Numbered from the stretch's first letter, positions 26,186 to 38,067 are shown. The stretch is DNA of 64,000 nt from Oxalobacteraceae bacterium OTU3CAMAD1 (GCA_024123915.1 CP099650.1:6758001-6822000); one strand, 5' to 3'. A program made the numbers and translations. The notes: generated from the sequence alone by a model not told the origin.

Positions 26186-26815
26186 CTACTTTTTCAGACG
26201 TTGGTTAAAGGCCGCATGCAGGCCGTTTAACGTTTCCTCGGCGGCCAGCAGCTGGTCGGCCACCTCGTTGACCTTGCGGCGGTTGGAGCGGGCGTGGTCG
26301 CGCAACACCTCGAACGCCGTGTTGCGGTCGGTCTGGAATTTGCACATCAGCAGGCCCACGGCCAGGCTGGTCTCGCGGCCGGCGGCCAGCGCGGCGTTCA
26401 GATTGAGCTCGGTGCGGCGCAGCTGGCGGATCTCGTCGGCGCGCGCCAGGCCGGCGGCGAACGCCGGCATCAGGTGCTTTTCGTCGACCGGTTTGACCAG
26501 GAAGCCGACCGCGCCGTACGAGGCGGCCTGCTTGCCAGCGTCGGCGTCGCCGCGTCCGGACAGGAACATGAACGGCACCGAACTGGTCGCGTGCAGCTGC
26601 TTGGCCAGTTCCAGCCCGGTCATGCCGGGCATGTGGATATCGAGCAGCGCCAGATCCGGTTCGCGCTGGGCGATCACGTTCAGGGCCTGCTCCGCCGACG
26701 ACGCCTTGAGGATGTCGTAGCCGGCATTGCCGAGTACTTCGCCCAGGAAGTCGAGCAGCAGTTGGTCGTCGTCGACGATAAGGATCAGACGCTTGGGGCT
26801 AGGAGAAACTGGCAT
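26186..26815 (-). CDS. Response regulator with ANTAR RNA-binding output domain
   Basis: A 209-residue two-domain regulator. The receiver (residues 1-125) has acidic residues VDDDQ, phospho-acceptor Asp in LALLDIHMPGMTG, and the Lys in FLVKPVDEKH. The C-terminal ANTAR domain is seen in RRTELNLNAALAAGRETSLAVGLLMCKFQ and RDHARSNRRKVNEVADQLL. ANTAR proteins bind paired hexaloop RNA hairpins and prevent termination. It starts 35 bases after thiE on the same strand, so thi transcripts might read into it. Its RNA target and kinase are unknown. Confidence 0.9.
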   Translation of the reverse strand: MPVSPSPKRLILIVDDDQLLLDFLGEVLGNAGYDILKASSAEQALNVIAQREPDLALLDIHMPGMTGLELAKQLHATSSVPFMFLSGRGDADAGKQAASYGAVGFLVKPVDEKHLMPAFAAGLARADEIRQLRRTELNLNAALAAGRETSLAVGLLMCKFQTDRNTAFEVLRDHARSNRRKVNEVADQLLAAEETLNGLHAAFNQRLKK

Positions 26816-26850
26816 GTGACGGCAACCTTGGGCTATTGCTAACGGCCCAA

Positions 26851-27537
26851 TTATAAAGCGGAAAGACCCTTCTGCTGGAATGATTTGCTGGTGTTGTGTA
26901 TGACAAACATCGACGCGAACTGGCCGACCGCGCCGGCCACGCTTTCAGCTTGATAGACGCTGCTGATGGCCGCGACCATGCCGGCGCCGCGCGCGACCAG
27001 CGGCGCCGCGTTCTCCGGCGTCATGCCGCCGATGACGACGGTGGGAACGCTGATCGTTTCGCGCGCCTGGTCGAGGATCTCCGGGCGCGTGGTGACGGCG
27101 TATTGTTTAACACGGGACGGGTAGAAGCCGCCGAAGGCCACATAGCTGGCGCCGGCCCGCTGCGCCGCCAGCGCGCGCGGCATGTCGCCGTAGCACGAGG
27201 CGCCGATGATCTTGTCGGCGCCGAGCCGGGCGCGCACCTGCGCGACGTCGGCGTCGGTGCCGCCGAGGTGCACGCCGTCGGCGCCCGTTTCCAGGCACAG
27301 GTCGACGTGGTCGTTGACGATGAACGGCACGCCGTAGCGCCGGCACAGCGCCAGCAGCGCGCCCGCCTGCTCCAGGCGCAGCGCGCTTGCCGCCTCCTTG
27401 TGGCGGTATTGCAGCAGCGCGACGAGGTTACCGCCGCCGACGCCGTGGCCCACGCCGGCGTCGAGCGCCTGTTCGCTGGCGTCCAGCAGCCGCGCGGTGT
27501 CGTCCCAGTTGGGGGTGACCAGATAAAGTCCTTGCAT
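26851..27537 (-). CDS. thiE: Thiamine phosphate synthase
   Basis: Joins the pyrimidine pyrophosphate made by ThiD to the thiazole phosphate made by ThiG, giving thiamine phosphate. The 228-residue TIM barrel has LYLVTPNW at the first strand, LLQYRHKEA for the pyrophosphate site, VNDHVDLCLETGADGVHLG, and VAFGGFYPSRVKQYA in place of the common GPxxxTxTK loop, a form familiar from betaproteobacterial proteins. IGGMTPENA closes the barrel. It is last in the thiCSGDE operon, 28 bases after thiD. Confidence 0.95.
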   Translation of the reverse strand: MQGLYLVTPNWDDTARLLDASEQALDAGVGHGVGGGNLVALLQYRHKEAASALRLEQAGALLALCRRYGVPFIVNDHVDLCLETGADGVHLGGTDADVAQVRARLGADKIIGASCYGDMPRALAAQRAGASYVAFGGFYPSRVKQYAVTTRPEILDQARETISVPTVVIGGMTPENAAPLVARGAGMVAAISSVYQAESVAGAVGQFASMFVIHNTSKSFQQKGLSAL

Positions 27538-27565
27538 GGTGTGTTCTCCTGATTTTAGTGTGGGT

Positions 27566-28387
27566 CTAGCGCAGCGGAATGCGCTGGCCGGGGGCGACCG
27601 TATAGGCGTCGCGCAGCGCGGCGTTGCAATAGTACTGCGCCTGGTCGAGCGCGCAGCCGGTCGGCGTGCCCAGCGCCAGCTGGCCGGCGATGGCCGAGGC
27701 GAGCGTGCAACCGCTGCCGTGGAAGCCGCCGTCCAGGCGCTGCCAGCGCCATTGTTGCGTGGCTGGCGGGGTGTTCCCGGGTTCGGCGCCGGGGCCGAAC
27801 CAGCGATTGACCACCTCGTCGCCGTCGCCGTGGCCGCCGGTGATCAGCACGTGGCGGCAGCCCAGCGCGCGGAGGACCTGGGCCTGCGCCTGCGGGTCGG
27901 GCGTGGCGTGTCCGCTCAGTGCCAGCGCCTCCGGACCGTTGGGCGTCAGCACCGTCACCAGCGGCAGCAACGGCGCCAGCGCCGCCACCGCGTCGCCGCG
28001 CGACAGCGTGTCGCCATGGCCGCTGGCCAGCACCGGGTCGAGCACCACCGGCAGTTCCGGTTGCAGCGCGCGCAACGCGCGGATCACTTGCGCGATCGCC
28101 AGCGCGTTGGCGGCGCTGCCGGGAATGCCGATCTTGACGGCGGCGATCGCGATCTTGCCGGTCAGCGCGCGGGCCTGGCGCAGCACCAGGTCCGGTTCGA
28201 CCGGTTGCACCTCGTAGGCGCGGTCGTTGTCCTGCACCGTCAGGGCGGTGACGACGCACAGCGCGTGCGCGCCCTGCCCCGCGACCGCCTGTGCGTCGGC
28301 GACGATGCCGGCGCCGCCGGAAGGGTCCATCCCGGCGAACACCAGCACGCACGGCCGCGCGGCCGCGCCGGGCCCCGTCGCCGTCAT
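27566..28387 (-). CDS. thiD: Hydroxymethylpyrimidine/phosphomethylpyrimidine kinase
   Basis: Phosphorylates hydroxymethylpyrimidine (phosphate) to the pyrophosphate used by ThiE. The 273-residue ribokinase-fold protein shows [18 protein letters not shown] near the N-terminus, [29 protein letters not shown] and the ATP/catalytic loop [15 protein letters not shown] (catalytic Cys or Asp region). Its ATG overlaps the thiG stop by four bases, so they are likely translated together. A longer in-frame extension upstream overlaps thiG and was not used. Confidence 0.95.
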   Translation of the reverse strand: MTATGPGAAARPCVLVFAGMDPSGGAGIVADAQAVAGQGAHALCVVTALTVQDNDRAYEVQPVEPDLVLRQARALTGKIAIAAVKIGIPGSAANALAIAQVIRALRALQPELPVVLDPVLASGHGDTLSRGDAVAALAPLLPLVTVLTPNGPEALALSGHATPDPQAQAQVLRALGCRHVLITGGHGDGDEVVNRWFGPGAEPGNTPPATQQWRWQRLDGGFHGSGCTLASAIAGQLALGTPTGCALDQAQYYCNAALRDAYTVAPGQRIPLR

Positions 28388-29175
28388 GCCAGCCGGCCCG
28401 CCATCGGCGACGACGGCGAGGCGGCGAACTTGCGCGCGATGCGCCCGGCCAGATAAGCCTCGCGGCCGGCCTGCACGCCCAGCTTCATGGCGCGCGCCAT
28501 GCGCACCGGGTCGCGCGCGCCGGCGATGGCGGTGTTCATCAACACGCCGTCGCAGCCCAGCTCCATCGCGATGGCGGCGTCGGAGGCGGTGCCGACGCCG
28601 GCGTCGACCAGCACCGGCACCTTGGCCTGGTCGATGATCAGCGACAGGTTCCACGGATTGAGGATGCCCATGCCGGAGCCGATCAGCGACGCCAGCGGCA
28701 TCACCGCCACGCAGCCGATGTCCTCGAGGATCTTGGCCTGGATCGGATCGTCGCTGCAGTAAACCATGACGTCGAAACCGTCCTTGACCAGGATCTCGGC
28801 CGCGACCAGGGTCTCCGGCATGTGCGGGAACAAGGTCTTCTCGTCGCCCAGCACTTCCAGCTTGACCAGCTTGTGGCCGTTGAGCAGCTCGCGCGCCATC
28901 TGCAGGGTGTAGACCGCGTCCTTGGCGTTGTAGCAGCCGGCCGTGTTGGGCAGGATGGTGTACTGCGACGGCGGCAGCACGTCCAGCAGGCTGGGCGCCT
29001 TCGGGTCCTGGCCGATGTTGACGCGGCGGATGGCCACGGTGATGATCTCCGCCCCGGCGGCGTCGGTCGCGTCGCGGGTTTGCTGCAAGTCCTTGTATTT
29101 GCCGCTGCCGACCAGCAGGCGCGATGTGTATTGCTTGCCGGCGATGGTCAGCAGGTCTTGGGATGGTGCGTTCAT
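28384..29175 (-). CDS. thiG: Thiazole synthase
   Basis: Forms the thiazole phosphate ring from 1-deoxyxylulose 5-phosphate, ThiS thiocarboxylate and dehydroglycine. The 263-residue barrel shows the Schiff-base lysine in [14 protein letters not shown] and the family stretches [32 protein letters not shown] and [17 protein letters not shown] 115-base gap with a palindrome separates it from thiS. No thiO or thiH gene, which would supply dehydroglycine, is in the operon. Confidence 0.97.
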   Translation of the reverse strand: MNAPSQDLLTIAGKQYTSRLLVGSGKYKDLQQTRDATDAAGAEIITVAIRRVNIGQDPKAPSLLDVLPPSQYTILPNTAGCYNAKDAVYTLQMARELLNGHKLVKLEVLGDEKTLFPHMPETLVAAEILVKDGFDVMVYCSDDPIQAKILEDIGCVAVMPLASLIGSGMGILNPWNLSLIIDQAKVPVLVDAGVGTASDAAIAMELGCDGVLMNTAIAGARDPVRMARAMKLGVQAGREAYLAGRIARKFAASPSSPMAGRLA

Positions 29176-29235
29176 ATAGTAGTCCTCTCAGTTCCAACCC
29201 GCATGCCTTTGCCTGAGCGCAGGCGTCGCCGCTTA

Positions 29236-29265
29236 GGGGTCGTACCCCGTACGGGGTACGACCCC
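29236..29265. repeat. GGGGTCGTACCCC palindrome between thiS and thiG
   Basis: Two GGGGTCGTACCCC-type arms form a 30-base perfect palindrome. It and the flanks (CTTAGGGG before, CGCGTGG...GTGCGGGTTTGC after) recur at 61276-61335. Being inside the thi operon, it could fold in mRNA and alter thiG expression or mRNA decay. Confidence 0.75.
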
Positions 29266-29290
29266 GCGTGGGGGTGCGGGTTTGCATAAA

Positions 29291-29521
29291 TTAGCCGCCG
29301 CCGATGGCGCGCACGATGTCCACTTTGTCCAGCGGCTGCAGCACCCGCTGAGGCCATTGCTGGCGCGGCACCACCGAGCGGTTGACCGCCAGCGCCAGCG
29401 CTTGCCCGGTCAAGGACAGCGCGTCGACCAGCTGGGCCAAGGTCTGTTGCGGCGGCACCTCGTGGGGCGCGCCGTTCAGTTCTATCGCAATCGGCTCTAT
29501 CGAAATGCTCGCGTCGTTCAT
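29291..29521 (-). CDS. thiS: Sulfur carrier protein ThiS
   Basis: A 76-residue ubiquitin-like protein whose C-terminal Gly-Gly (VDIVRAIGGG) is adenylated and converted to a thiocarboxylate, the sulfur donor for the thiazole ring. QTLAQLVDALSLTGQALALAVNRSVV is the family core. It starts seven bases after the thiC stop, indicating co-translation. It has about ten more N-terminal residues than the shortest homologues. Confidence 0.95.
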   Translation of the reverse strand: MNDASISIEPIAIELNGAPHEVPPQQTLAQLVDALSLTGQALALAVNRSVVPRQQWPQRVLQPLDKVDIVRAIGGG

Positions 29522-29528
29522 GCCGGCC

Positions 29529-31628
<2,100 letters not shown>

Positions 31629-31657
31629 AGCGTGTGCCGCCTTGCGGCAGCGGGGCG

Positions 31658-31663
31658 ATTATA
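31658..31663 (-). promoter_or_regulatory. Candidate -10 box of the thi operon
   Basis: A TATAAT on the minus strand lies about 30 bases upstream of the riboswitch, in the right position to start the leader. The -35 region is weak. The same 336-base gap also holds the unmarked promoter of the divergent galD gene. Confidence 0.45.
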
Positions 31664-31781
31664 ACAGAGAGGCGCGGGCGCCGATAAGTAGATTCGAACC
31701 GCTCACCGGGCACAACGCAACCACGTTGCGGCCCGCGCCACCGATACTGGCACACCTCGACAGCACTTTACGCGCCCCGCC

Positions 31782-32942
31782 ATGACCCACTACCCTGCCT
31801 CCGATTTGCGCGCCGTCCCCTGCCTGCTGATGCGCGGCGGAACCTCGCGCGGCCCGTTCTTCCTCGAGTCCGATTTGCCGGCCGATCCGGCCGCGCGCGA
31901 CCGCGTGCTGCTGGCCGCGCTGGGTTCTCCCGACAGCCGGCAAATCGACGGCCTCGGCGGCGCCCATCCGCTCACCAGCAAGGCCGGCATCGTGCGCAAG
32001 AGCACCACCGCCGGCGTCGACCTGGACTTCCTGTTCGCCCAGCTGCAGCCGGACGGCGACACGGTCGACCTCACGCCCAACTGCGGCAACATGCTGGCGG
32101 CGGTGCTGCCGTTCGCGCTCGAACGCGGGCTGCTGCCGGCCGGCGACGGCGCCACCACGGCGCGCATCCTGACCCTCAACACCGGCATGCAATGCGACGT
32201 CACCATGCCGACGCCGGGCGGCCGCTTGCGCTACGGCGGCGACGCGCGCATCGACGGCGTGCCCGGCAGCGCCGCGCCCATCAGCATCAACTTCCTCGAC
32301 ACGGCCGGCTCGGTGTGCCCGGCGCTGCTGCCCAGCGGGCGCCGGATGGACCGGATCGCCGTGGCGGCCCGGGCCGGCGGCGCCGGCGCCGCCGGCTTCA
32401 ACGTCGCGCCGTACGAGATCGACGCCACCCTGATCGACAACGGCATGCCGATGGTGCTGGTGCGGGCGGCCGACTTCGGCCTGACCGGCCACGAATCGGT
32501 GGCGGCGCTGAACGCCGACACCGACCTGCGCGCCAGGCTCGAGGCGCTGCGCCTGACGGCCGGCCCGCTGATGGGACTGGGCGATGTGACGACCAGGAAC
32601 TATCCGAAGATGTGCCTGGTCGCGGCGCCGCGCGCCGGCGGCGCGCTGGCCACCCGCTGCTTCATTCCGCACCTGTGCCACGAGGCGATCGGCGTGCTGG
32701 CCGCCGTCACCGTGGCCACCGCCTGCGTGCTGCCCGGATCGGTCGCGGCCGGCCTGGCCGCCGGCTTGGCCGCGATCCCGGACGGCATGCCCAAGACGCT
32801 GTCGATCGAACATCCCGGCGGCGAGTTCAGCGTGGAGCTGGCATTCGCCCCCGGCGAGCCGGAGCGGGTGGCCAGGGCCGCCCTGCTGCGCACCGCCCGT
32901 CCCATCATGCGGGGCGAAGTCCTGATCCCCGGCCATCTCTAA
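31782..32942 (+). CDS. galD: 4-oxalomesaconate tautomerase (PrpF family)
   Basis: Isomerises the keto form of 4-oxalomesaconate to its enol form in gallate/protocatechuate 4,5-cleavage. The 386-residue protein shows the PrpF-family start [35 protein letters not shown] with the catalytic-region lysine, and [10 protein letters not shown] with the conserved cysteine, plus [16 protein letters not shown]. Related PrpF members isomerise aconitates, but neighbours LigJ- and LigK-like fix the oxalomesaconate role with good probability. It heads a three-gene operon; the next ATG is 14 bases after its stop. Confidence 0.92.
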   Translation: MTHYPASDLRAVPCLLMRGGTSRGPFFLESDLPADPAARDRVLLAALGSPDSRQIDGLGGAHPLTSKAGIVRKSTTAGVDLDFLFAQLQPDGDTVDLTPNCGNMLAAVLPFALERGLLPAGDGATTARILTLNTGMQCDVTMPTPGGRLRYGGDARIDGVPGSAAPISINFLDTAGSVCPALLPSGRRMDRIAVAARAGGAGAAGFNVAPYEIDATLIDNGMPMVLVRAADFGLTGHESVAALNADTDLRARLEALRLTAGPLMGLGDVTTRNYPKMCLVAAPRAGGALATRCFIPHLCHEAIGVLAAVTVATACVLPGSVAAGLAAGLAAIPDGMPKTLSIEHPGGEFSVELAFAPGEPERVARAALLRTARPIMRGEVLIPGHL

Positions 32943-32956
32943 AAAGGAAGCACCCC

Positions 32957-33994
32957 ATGCGCAAGCCCTTGATCATCGATTGCCACGGCCATTACACCAC
33001 CGCCCCCAAGGCGCTGGAGGAATGGCGCAAGCGCCAGATCGCCCACCTCGACAACCCGGCGCTGGGGCCGAAAGCGTCCGAGCTGCGGATCGGCGACGAC
33101 GAGCTGCGCGAGTCGATCGAACTGAACCAACTGAGGCTGATGCGCGAGCGCGGCTCGGATCTGACCATCTTTTCGCCGCGCGCCAGCTTCATGGCCCACC
33201 ACATCGGCAACGCCGGCACCAGCGCCACCTGGGCCGCCCTCTGCAACGAGTTGTGCGCGCGCGTGGCCGGCCTGTTCCCGGACCACTTCATCGGCGCGGC
33301 CATGCTGCCGCAGTCGCCCGGCGCCGATCCGCGCGGCTGCGTCGCCGAGCTGGAGCGATGCGTCAAGGACTACGGCTTTGTCGGCGTGAACCTCAATCCC
33401 GATCCGTCGGGCGGGCATTGGACCGCGCCGCCGCTGTCGGACAAGTGCTGGTATCCGCTGTACGAAAAGATGGTCGAGTACGAGATCCCGGCGATGATCC
33501 ACGTCAGCACCAGCTGCAACGCCTGCTTCCACACCACCGGCGCGCACTACCTCAACGCCGACACCACCGCCTTCATGCAATGCCTGACCAGCGACCTGTT
33601 CTCGGACTTCCCGACGCTCAAATTCCTGATTCCGCACGGCGGCGGCGCCGTGCCGTACCACTGGGGGCGCTTTCGCGGGCTGGCGCAGGAGCTCAACAAG
33701 CCGCTGCTGGGCGAGCATCTGTTGAACAACATTTTCTTCGACACCTGCGTCTACCACCAGCCCGGCATCGACCTGCTGACCCGGGTCATGCCCGTCAAAA
33801 ACGTGCTGTTCGCCTCGGAGATGATCGGCGCCGTGCGCGGCATCGATCCCGAGACCGGCCACCACTACGACGACACCCGGCGCTACATCGAGGCGGCCGA
33901 TTTGACCGACGCCGAGCGCCACGCCATTTTCGAAGGCAACGCGCGCCGGGTCTACCCGCGCCTGGACGCCGCCCTGACCCGGAAAGGATATTGA
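32957..33994 (+). CDS. ligJ: 4-oxalomesaconate hydratase (amidohydrolase-type, LigJ-like)
   Basis: Adds water to 4-oxalomesaconate to give 4-carboxy-4-hydroxy-2-oxoadipate. The 345-residue amidohydrolase-fold protein has [18 protein letters not shown] at the first metal site, [51 protein letters not shown] and [14 protein letters not shown], all in line with LigJ of sphingomonads. The pseudomonad GalB enzyme for the same step belongs to a different family, so this operon mixes a GalD tautomerase with a LigJ hydratase. AAAGGAAG precedes the ATG at 32957. Confidence 0.92.
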   Translation: MRKPLIIDCHGHYTTAPKALEEWRKRQIAHLDNPALGPKASELRIGDDELRESIELNQLRLMRERGSDLTIFSPRASFMAHHIGNAGTSATWAALCNELCARVAGLFPDHFIGAAMLPQSPGADPRGCVAELERCVKDYGFVGVNLNPDPSGGHWTAPPLSDKCWYPLYEKMVEYEIPAMIHVSTSCNACFHTTGAHYLNADTTAFMQCLTSDLFSDFPTLKFLIPHGGGAVPYHWGRFRGLAQELNKPLLGEHLLNNIFFDTCVYHQPGIDLLTRVMPVKNVLFASEMIGAVRGIDPETGHHYDDTRRYIEAADLTDAERHAIFEGNARRVYPRLDAALTRKGY

Positions 33995-33996
33995 GC

Positions 33997-34719
33997 ATGA
34001 GCATGAACATGAGCATGAGCATGAGCACGCCCCTGATGCACCAGCTGGGCGTCGTCAAGCGCGGCGTCGCGCGCGCCGACCTCGCCCAGGTCGACCTGCT
34101 GGGCGGCTTCGGCAGCGCCACCGTGCACGAGGCCATGGGCCGGGTCGGCCTGATGAAGCCCTATATGCGGCCGATCTACCCCGGCGCGCAGGTGTCGGGC
34201 ACGGCCGTCACCGTGCTGCTGCATCCGGGCGACAACTGGATGCTGCACGTGGCGGCCGAGCAGATCGCGCCCGGCGACATCGTCGTCGCCGCCCTGACGG
34301 CCGAGTGCTCCGACGGCTACTTCGGCGACCTGCTGGCCACCAGCTTCATGGCGCGCGGCGCCAGGGCGCTGGTCATCGACGCCGGCGTGCGCGACGTGCG
34401 CGTGCTCACGGACATGGGCTTTGCCGTCTGGAGCAAGAATATCAGCGCCAAGGGCACGATCAAGGCAACAATCGGCTCGGTCAACATTCCGGTGCTGTGC
34501 GCCGGCGCGCTGGTCCACCCGGGCGACGCCATCGTCGCCGACGACGACGGCGTCGTCGTCGTGCCGGCGGCCGACGTCGCGCGCGTGGCCGCCGTCGCCC
34601 GGCAACGCGAGGACCTGGAGGCGGACAAGCGCGCCCGGCTGGCCGCCGGCGTGCTGGGGCTGGACATGTACGACATGCGCGGCGCGCTGGCGCAGGCCGG
34701 CCTGCGCTATATCGACTAG
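33997..34719 (+). CDS. ligK: 4-carboxy-4-hydroxy-2-oxoadipate aldolase (LigK/GalC-like)
   Basis: Cleaves 4-carboxy-4-hydroxy-2-oxoadipate to pyruvate and oxaloacetate, the last step of the pathway. The 240-residue RraA-fold class II aldolase has [48 protein letters not shown] and [15 protein letters not shown]. Five in-frame ATGs lie in a GAGCAT repeat at the start (33997-34026), so the N-terminus ([13 protein letters not shown]) is uncertain; the first ATG is used, two bases after the hydratase stop. Homologues start near MTPLMHQLG. Confidence 0.93.
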   Translation: MSMNMSMSMSTPLMHQLGVVKRGVARADLAQVDLLGGFGSATVHEAMGRVGLMKPYMRPIYPGAQVSGTAVTVLLHPGDNWMLHVAAEQIAPGDIVVAALTAECSDGYFGDLLATSFMARGARALVIDAGVRDVRVLTDMGFAVWSKNISAKGTIKATIGSVNIPVLCAGALVHPGDAIVADDDGVVVVPAADVARVAAVARQREDLEADKRARLAAGVLGLDMYDMRGALAQAGLRYID

Positions 34720-34822
34720 ATCCATGGACTAGACCCGGCGGCCGGCCGCCGCCGGTGCGTGGCGAAAATCCGACGCCCGGCCGCTTCCATGTGGCGAGGT
34801 GGGCCGTGGTGGACTTCGGCTG

Positions 34823-37800
34823 ATGTATAGTCGATTTATGCCACAATGCAACTTCCATCGTCCCGCCGCCGTTCCCCGCGATGCCGCCCCCGCGGCGGGC
34901 CGGCCGTGGCAGTGGCAGCTGCTGCTGGCGCTGTCGGCCCTGCTGCTGGCGCTGTGCGTGTCCCCGCGCGCCGCCGTCGCCGCCGAACCGGACCGCTGGG
35001 CGGCGCTGACCCACACGGCGTTCAAGCACCAGCCCTATGCCGACACCGGCGCCGGCCTGTGTTTCGCCCAGGACCGCGCCGGCTTCGTGTGGATCGGCAC
35101 CCAGACCGGGCTGGTGCGCTGGGACGGCAACCGGCCGCGCAAATTCGTCGCCGCCCCGCTGCGCGACGACGCCCTGCCGGACAATTACATCACCAGCCTG
35201 CTCGTCGACGGCGCCGGGCGCCTGTGGGTGGGCACCAGCTCGGGCGGCCTGGCGCGCTACGACGCCGAGCGCGAGACCTTCACCCGCTTCCCGCACGGCC
35301 CGTCGGGCCTGGGCAACGCCCAGGTCACGGCGCTGGCCGACGACGGCGCCGGCGGCGTGTGGGTGGGCACCGGCGGCGGCCTCGATCACATCGACGCCAA
35401 GGGCGCGGTCACGCGCGGCGCCGCCACCACCGCGCCGCTCGACGCGCGCGCGGTGCCGGCCCACCCGGTCGGCACCCTGCTGCGCGAGCGCGGCGGCACG
35501 TTGTGGATCGGCACGCGCGAAGGCTTGCTCAGACTCGAGCGCGGCGCGCCGGCGCCGGTGGCCGTCGCGCTCGAAGGGCGCGACGGCGCCAACATCAGCA
35601 CCCTGATGCAGGACAGCTCGGGGCGGATCTGGATCGGCACGCGCAACCACGGCGCCTTCGTCATCGACCCCGGCAGCGCGGCGGCGCGCGCGGTGCGCGA
35701 GGGCGGCCCGGCGCCGACCTTGGACCGGGAGCGCGTCACCGCCATCGTCGAGGCCGGACTCGGCGAGGTCTGGCTGGGCACCGACGGCGCCAACGGCGGC
35801 ATCGTGGCGGTCGATCCGCTGCTGGGCACCACCCGCCGCATCCGCCACCAGCCCGACACCCCCGACTCCCTGTACGAAAACGATGTGCTGGCGATGTTCC
35901 GCGAGCGCAGCGGCATCCTCTTTGTTGCCACCATGGGGGCGCTGAGCCAGCACGATCCGCTGCCGCGCGCGGTGACGACGATACGGGCCACCGGCGCCGT
36001 CGCCGCCAACAAACTGAGCGTGCCAAGCATGCTGGCCCACCCGGACGGACGGCTGTGGCTGGGCGTGGTGGGCGGCGGCATCGACATCATCGATCCGCAA
36101 CTGGGGACCGTCGCCCACCTGACGCCGGCGCCGCCGGGCACACCCGGCGCGCTGCCGACCGGCCGCGTGCTGGGGATGACCCTGGGGCGCGGCGGCACGG
36201 TCTACCTTGGCACCGAGCAGGGCCTGTACCACGCCAACGCCGACGGCGGCGGCGTGCGCCGCCTGGCCGTGCCGCAACGCCGCCCCGAGGCGGCGGTGTG
36301 GGCCCTGGCGCTGGTCGGGGACGTGCTGTGGGTCGGCGGCATGGACGGCTTGTGGGCCCTGTCGGCCCCATCGGCCGACGCCGGCGGGCCCCTGGCGGTG
36401 CTGCGCCACGAACAGCACAGCCTGGGCGATCCGCGCGTGACGTACCTGCTGCCGGTCGACGACGGCATCTGGGTCGGCACCCGCGTCGGCCTGGCCATGG
36501 TGGCCTACGGCGGCGGCGTCGAGATGGTGCCGACGGCGCTGGCCGAAGCGGACCGCCTGCCGCCCGGCTACGTATCGTCGCTGCTGCTGGACCGCCAGGG
36601 GCGCCTGTGGCTGTCGCAGTTCGGCACCGGCATCGTCATCCTCGAGCGCACCGACGCCGACGGGCGGCGCCGCTTCCGCCGGCTCGGCACCGCCCACGGG
36701 CTGGAGGACAGCGGCGCCAACATGCTGCTCGAGGACGCCGGCGGCGCCATCTGGGCCAGCACCGACGCCAACCTGGCGCGGATCGATGCGCGCACCTTCG
36801 CCATCCGCACCTACGGGCCGGCCGACGGCGTCCACATCCCCACCTACTGGACCGCCTCGGGCGTGCGCACGGCGGCCGACGAGCTGGTGTTCGGCGGCCT
36901 GTCGGGCGTGACGGTGCTGCGCCCGGAGCGCCTGCGGCAGTGGGACTACCGCCCGCCCGTGGTGGCCACGCGCCTCCTGGTCAACGACCTGGAGGTCCCG
37001 GCCGGCCGCTATAACCACGGCCATGGCGAAGGCGGCGGCAAGCCGGCGCCGATCGCGGTCACGCCCGAGGGACGCGGGCGCGGCTTCTCGCTCGAGTTCG
37101 CCGCGCTGGACTACTCGGCGCCCGAGCGCAACCACTACACCTACCGCCTGGCCGGCTTCGATGCCGACTGGATCAAGGCCGACGCGACGTCGCGCCGGGC
37201 CGGCTACACCAACTTGCCGCCGGGCGACTACGTGCTGCAGCTGCGCGGCTCGAACCGCAACGGCGACTGGTCGGCGCCGCTCGAGGTGCCGGTCAGGGTG
37301 ATGCCGGCGTGGCACCAGCGCCCGCTCGCGCGCATCGCCGCCGGCCTGCTGGCGGTGGCGATGCTCATCGCGCTGGTGCACGCCCGCACCACCCTGCTGC
37401 GGCGCCGCCAGCGCGAGCTGCTGGCCATGGTCGATGCCCGCACGGCCGAGCTGCGCGCCACCCAGTCGCAGCTCGAACAGCTGGCCTACGGCGACCCGCT
37501 CACCGGCCTGGCCAACCGGCGCCTGTTCAACGACGAGCTGCGCCACCTGGTGGCGCAGGCCGCGCGCGGCGGCCCCGGCTTCACCTTGCTGTTGATCGAC
37601 CTCGACCACTTCAAGCAGGTCAACGACACCCTGGGGCACGACGCCGGCGACGCCCTGCTGGTGGCCGCCGCCGCGCGCCTGCGGGCGGCGGTGCGCGAGA
37701 CCGACCGGCCGTTCCGCCTCGGCGGCGACGAGTTCGCCGTGCTGCTGGGCCAGACCACCGAGCGCGCCACCATCGAACCGGTCTGCCTGCGCATCCTGGA

Positions 37801-38017
37801 GAACCTGGCGCAAGCGCTGCCGCACGGCGCGGTCACGATGCGCATCAGCGCCAGCGTCGGCGCCGCCGTCCACGACGGCGGGGACGGCCGGGACGGCCAG
37901 GAGGGGCGGGACGGCAATCCTGGCACCCACGAGGAGCTCTACAAGCGCGCCGACGTGGCGCTGTACCGGGCCAAGGCCGCCGGGCGCAACGGCTGGCACC
38001 TGGCCGGCGACGATTGA
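34823..38017 (+). CDS. Beta-propeller (Reg_prop/Y_Y_Y) sensor diguanylate cyclase
   Basis: A 1064-residue sensor. After a signal-anchor (LLLALSALLLALCVSP) the periplasmic part has many Reg_prop propeller repeats (variants of 'GxVWIGTxxGL'), then a Y_Y_Y domain (FAALDYSAPERNHYTYRLAGFD, about residues 755-815), a membrane span near residue 835 (IAAGLLAVAMLIALVHA), a short coiled coil and a GGDEF domain. The active motif is RLGGDEFAVLLG near residue 966, preceded by the inhibitory-site RETD, so it likely makes c-di-GMP under product control. A Gly/Asp-rich insert (GGDGRDGQEGRDG) sits in the GGDEF C-terminal part. ATG 34823 is used; ATG 34838 is also possible since TATAGT between them looks like a -10 box. 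Confidence 0.9.
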   Translation: MYSRFMPQCNFHRPAAVPRDAAPAAGRPWQWQLLLALSALLLALCVSPRAAVAAEPDRWAALTHTAFKHQPYADTGAGLCFAQDRAGFVWIGTQTGLVRWDGNRPRKFVAAPLRDDALPDNYITSLLVDGAGRLWVGTSSGGLARYDAERETFTRFPHGPSGLGNAQVTALADDGAGGVWVGTGGGLDHIDAKGAVTRGAATTAPLDARAVPAHPVGTLLRERGGTLWIGTREGLLRLERGAPAPVAVALEGRDGANISTLMQDSSGRIWIGTRNHGAFVIDPGSAAARAVREGGPAPTLDRERVTAIVEAGLGEVWLGTDGANGGIVAVDPLLGTTRRIRHQPDTPDSLYENDVLAMFRERSGILFVATMGALSQHDPLPRAVTTIRATGAVAANKLSVPSMLAHPDGRLWLGVVGGGIDIIDPQLGTVAHLTPAPPGTPGALPTGRVLGMTLGRGGTVYLGTEQGLYHANADGGGVRRLAVPQRRPEAAVWALALVGDVLWVGGMDGLWALSAPSADAGGPLAVLRHEQHSLGDPRVTYLLPVDDGIWVGTRVGLAMVAYGGGVEMVPTALAEADRLPPGYVSSLLLDRQGRLWLSQFGTGIVILERTDADGRRRFRRLGTAHGLEDSGANMLLEDAGGAIWASTDANLARIDARTFAIRTYGPADGVHIPTYWTASGVRTAADELVFGGLSGVTVLRPERLRQWDYRPPVVATRLLVNDLEVPAGRYNHGHGEGGGKPAPIAVTPEGRGRGFSLEFAALDYSAPERNHYTYRLAGFDADWIKADATSRRAGYTNLPPGDYVLQLRGSNRNGDWSAPLEVPVRVMPAWHQRPLARIAAGLLAVAMLIALVHARTTLLRRRQRELLAMVDARTAELRATQSQLEQLAYGDPLTGLANRRLFNDELRHLVAQAARGGPGFTLLLIDLDHFKQVNDTLGHDAGDALLVAAAARLRAAVRETDRPFRLGGDEFAVLLGQTTERATIEPVCLRILENLAQALPHGAVTMRISASVGAAVHDGGDGRDGQEGRDGNPGTHEELYKRADVALYRAKAAGRNGWHLAGDD

Positions 38018-38067
38018 TTTTTTAACACGCCGGCGGCGGCGGCGGCGGCGTCCGCCGTCGCGTCATC

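Noticed and set aside
34481..37999. Very long open frame (1172 codons) antisense to the sensor diguanylate cyclase
   Set aside because: Mirror of GC-rich coding sequence without motif or ribosome site; the plus strand has clear propeller, Y_Y_Y and GGDEF domains.
38029..38060. GGC run upstream of valS as a regulatory repeat
   Set aside because: Simple low-complexity DNA at the end of the preceding gene; no evidence for function beyond a possible weak hairpin.
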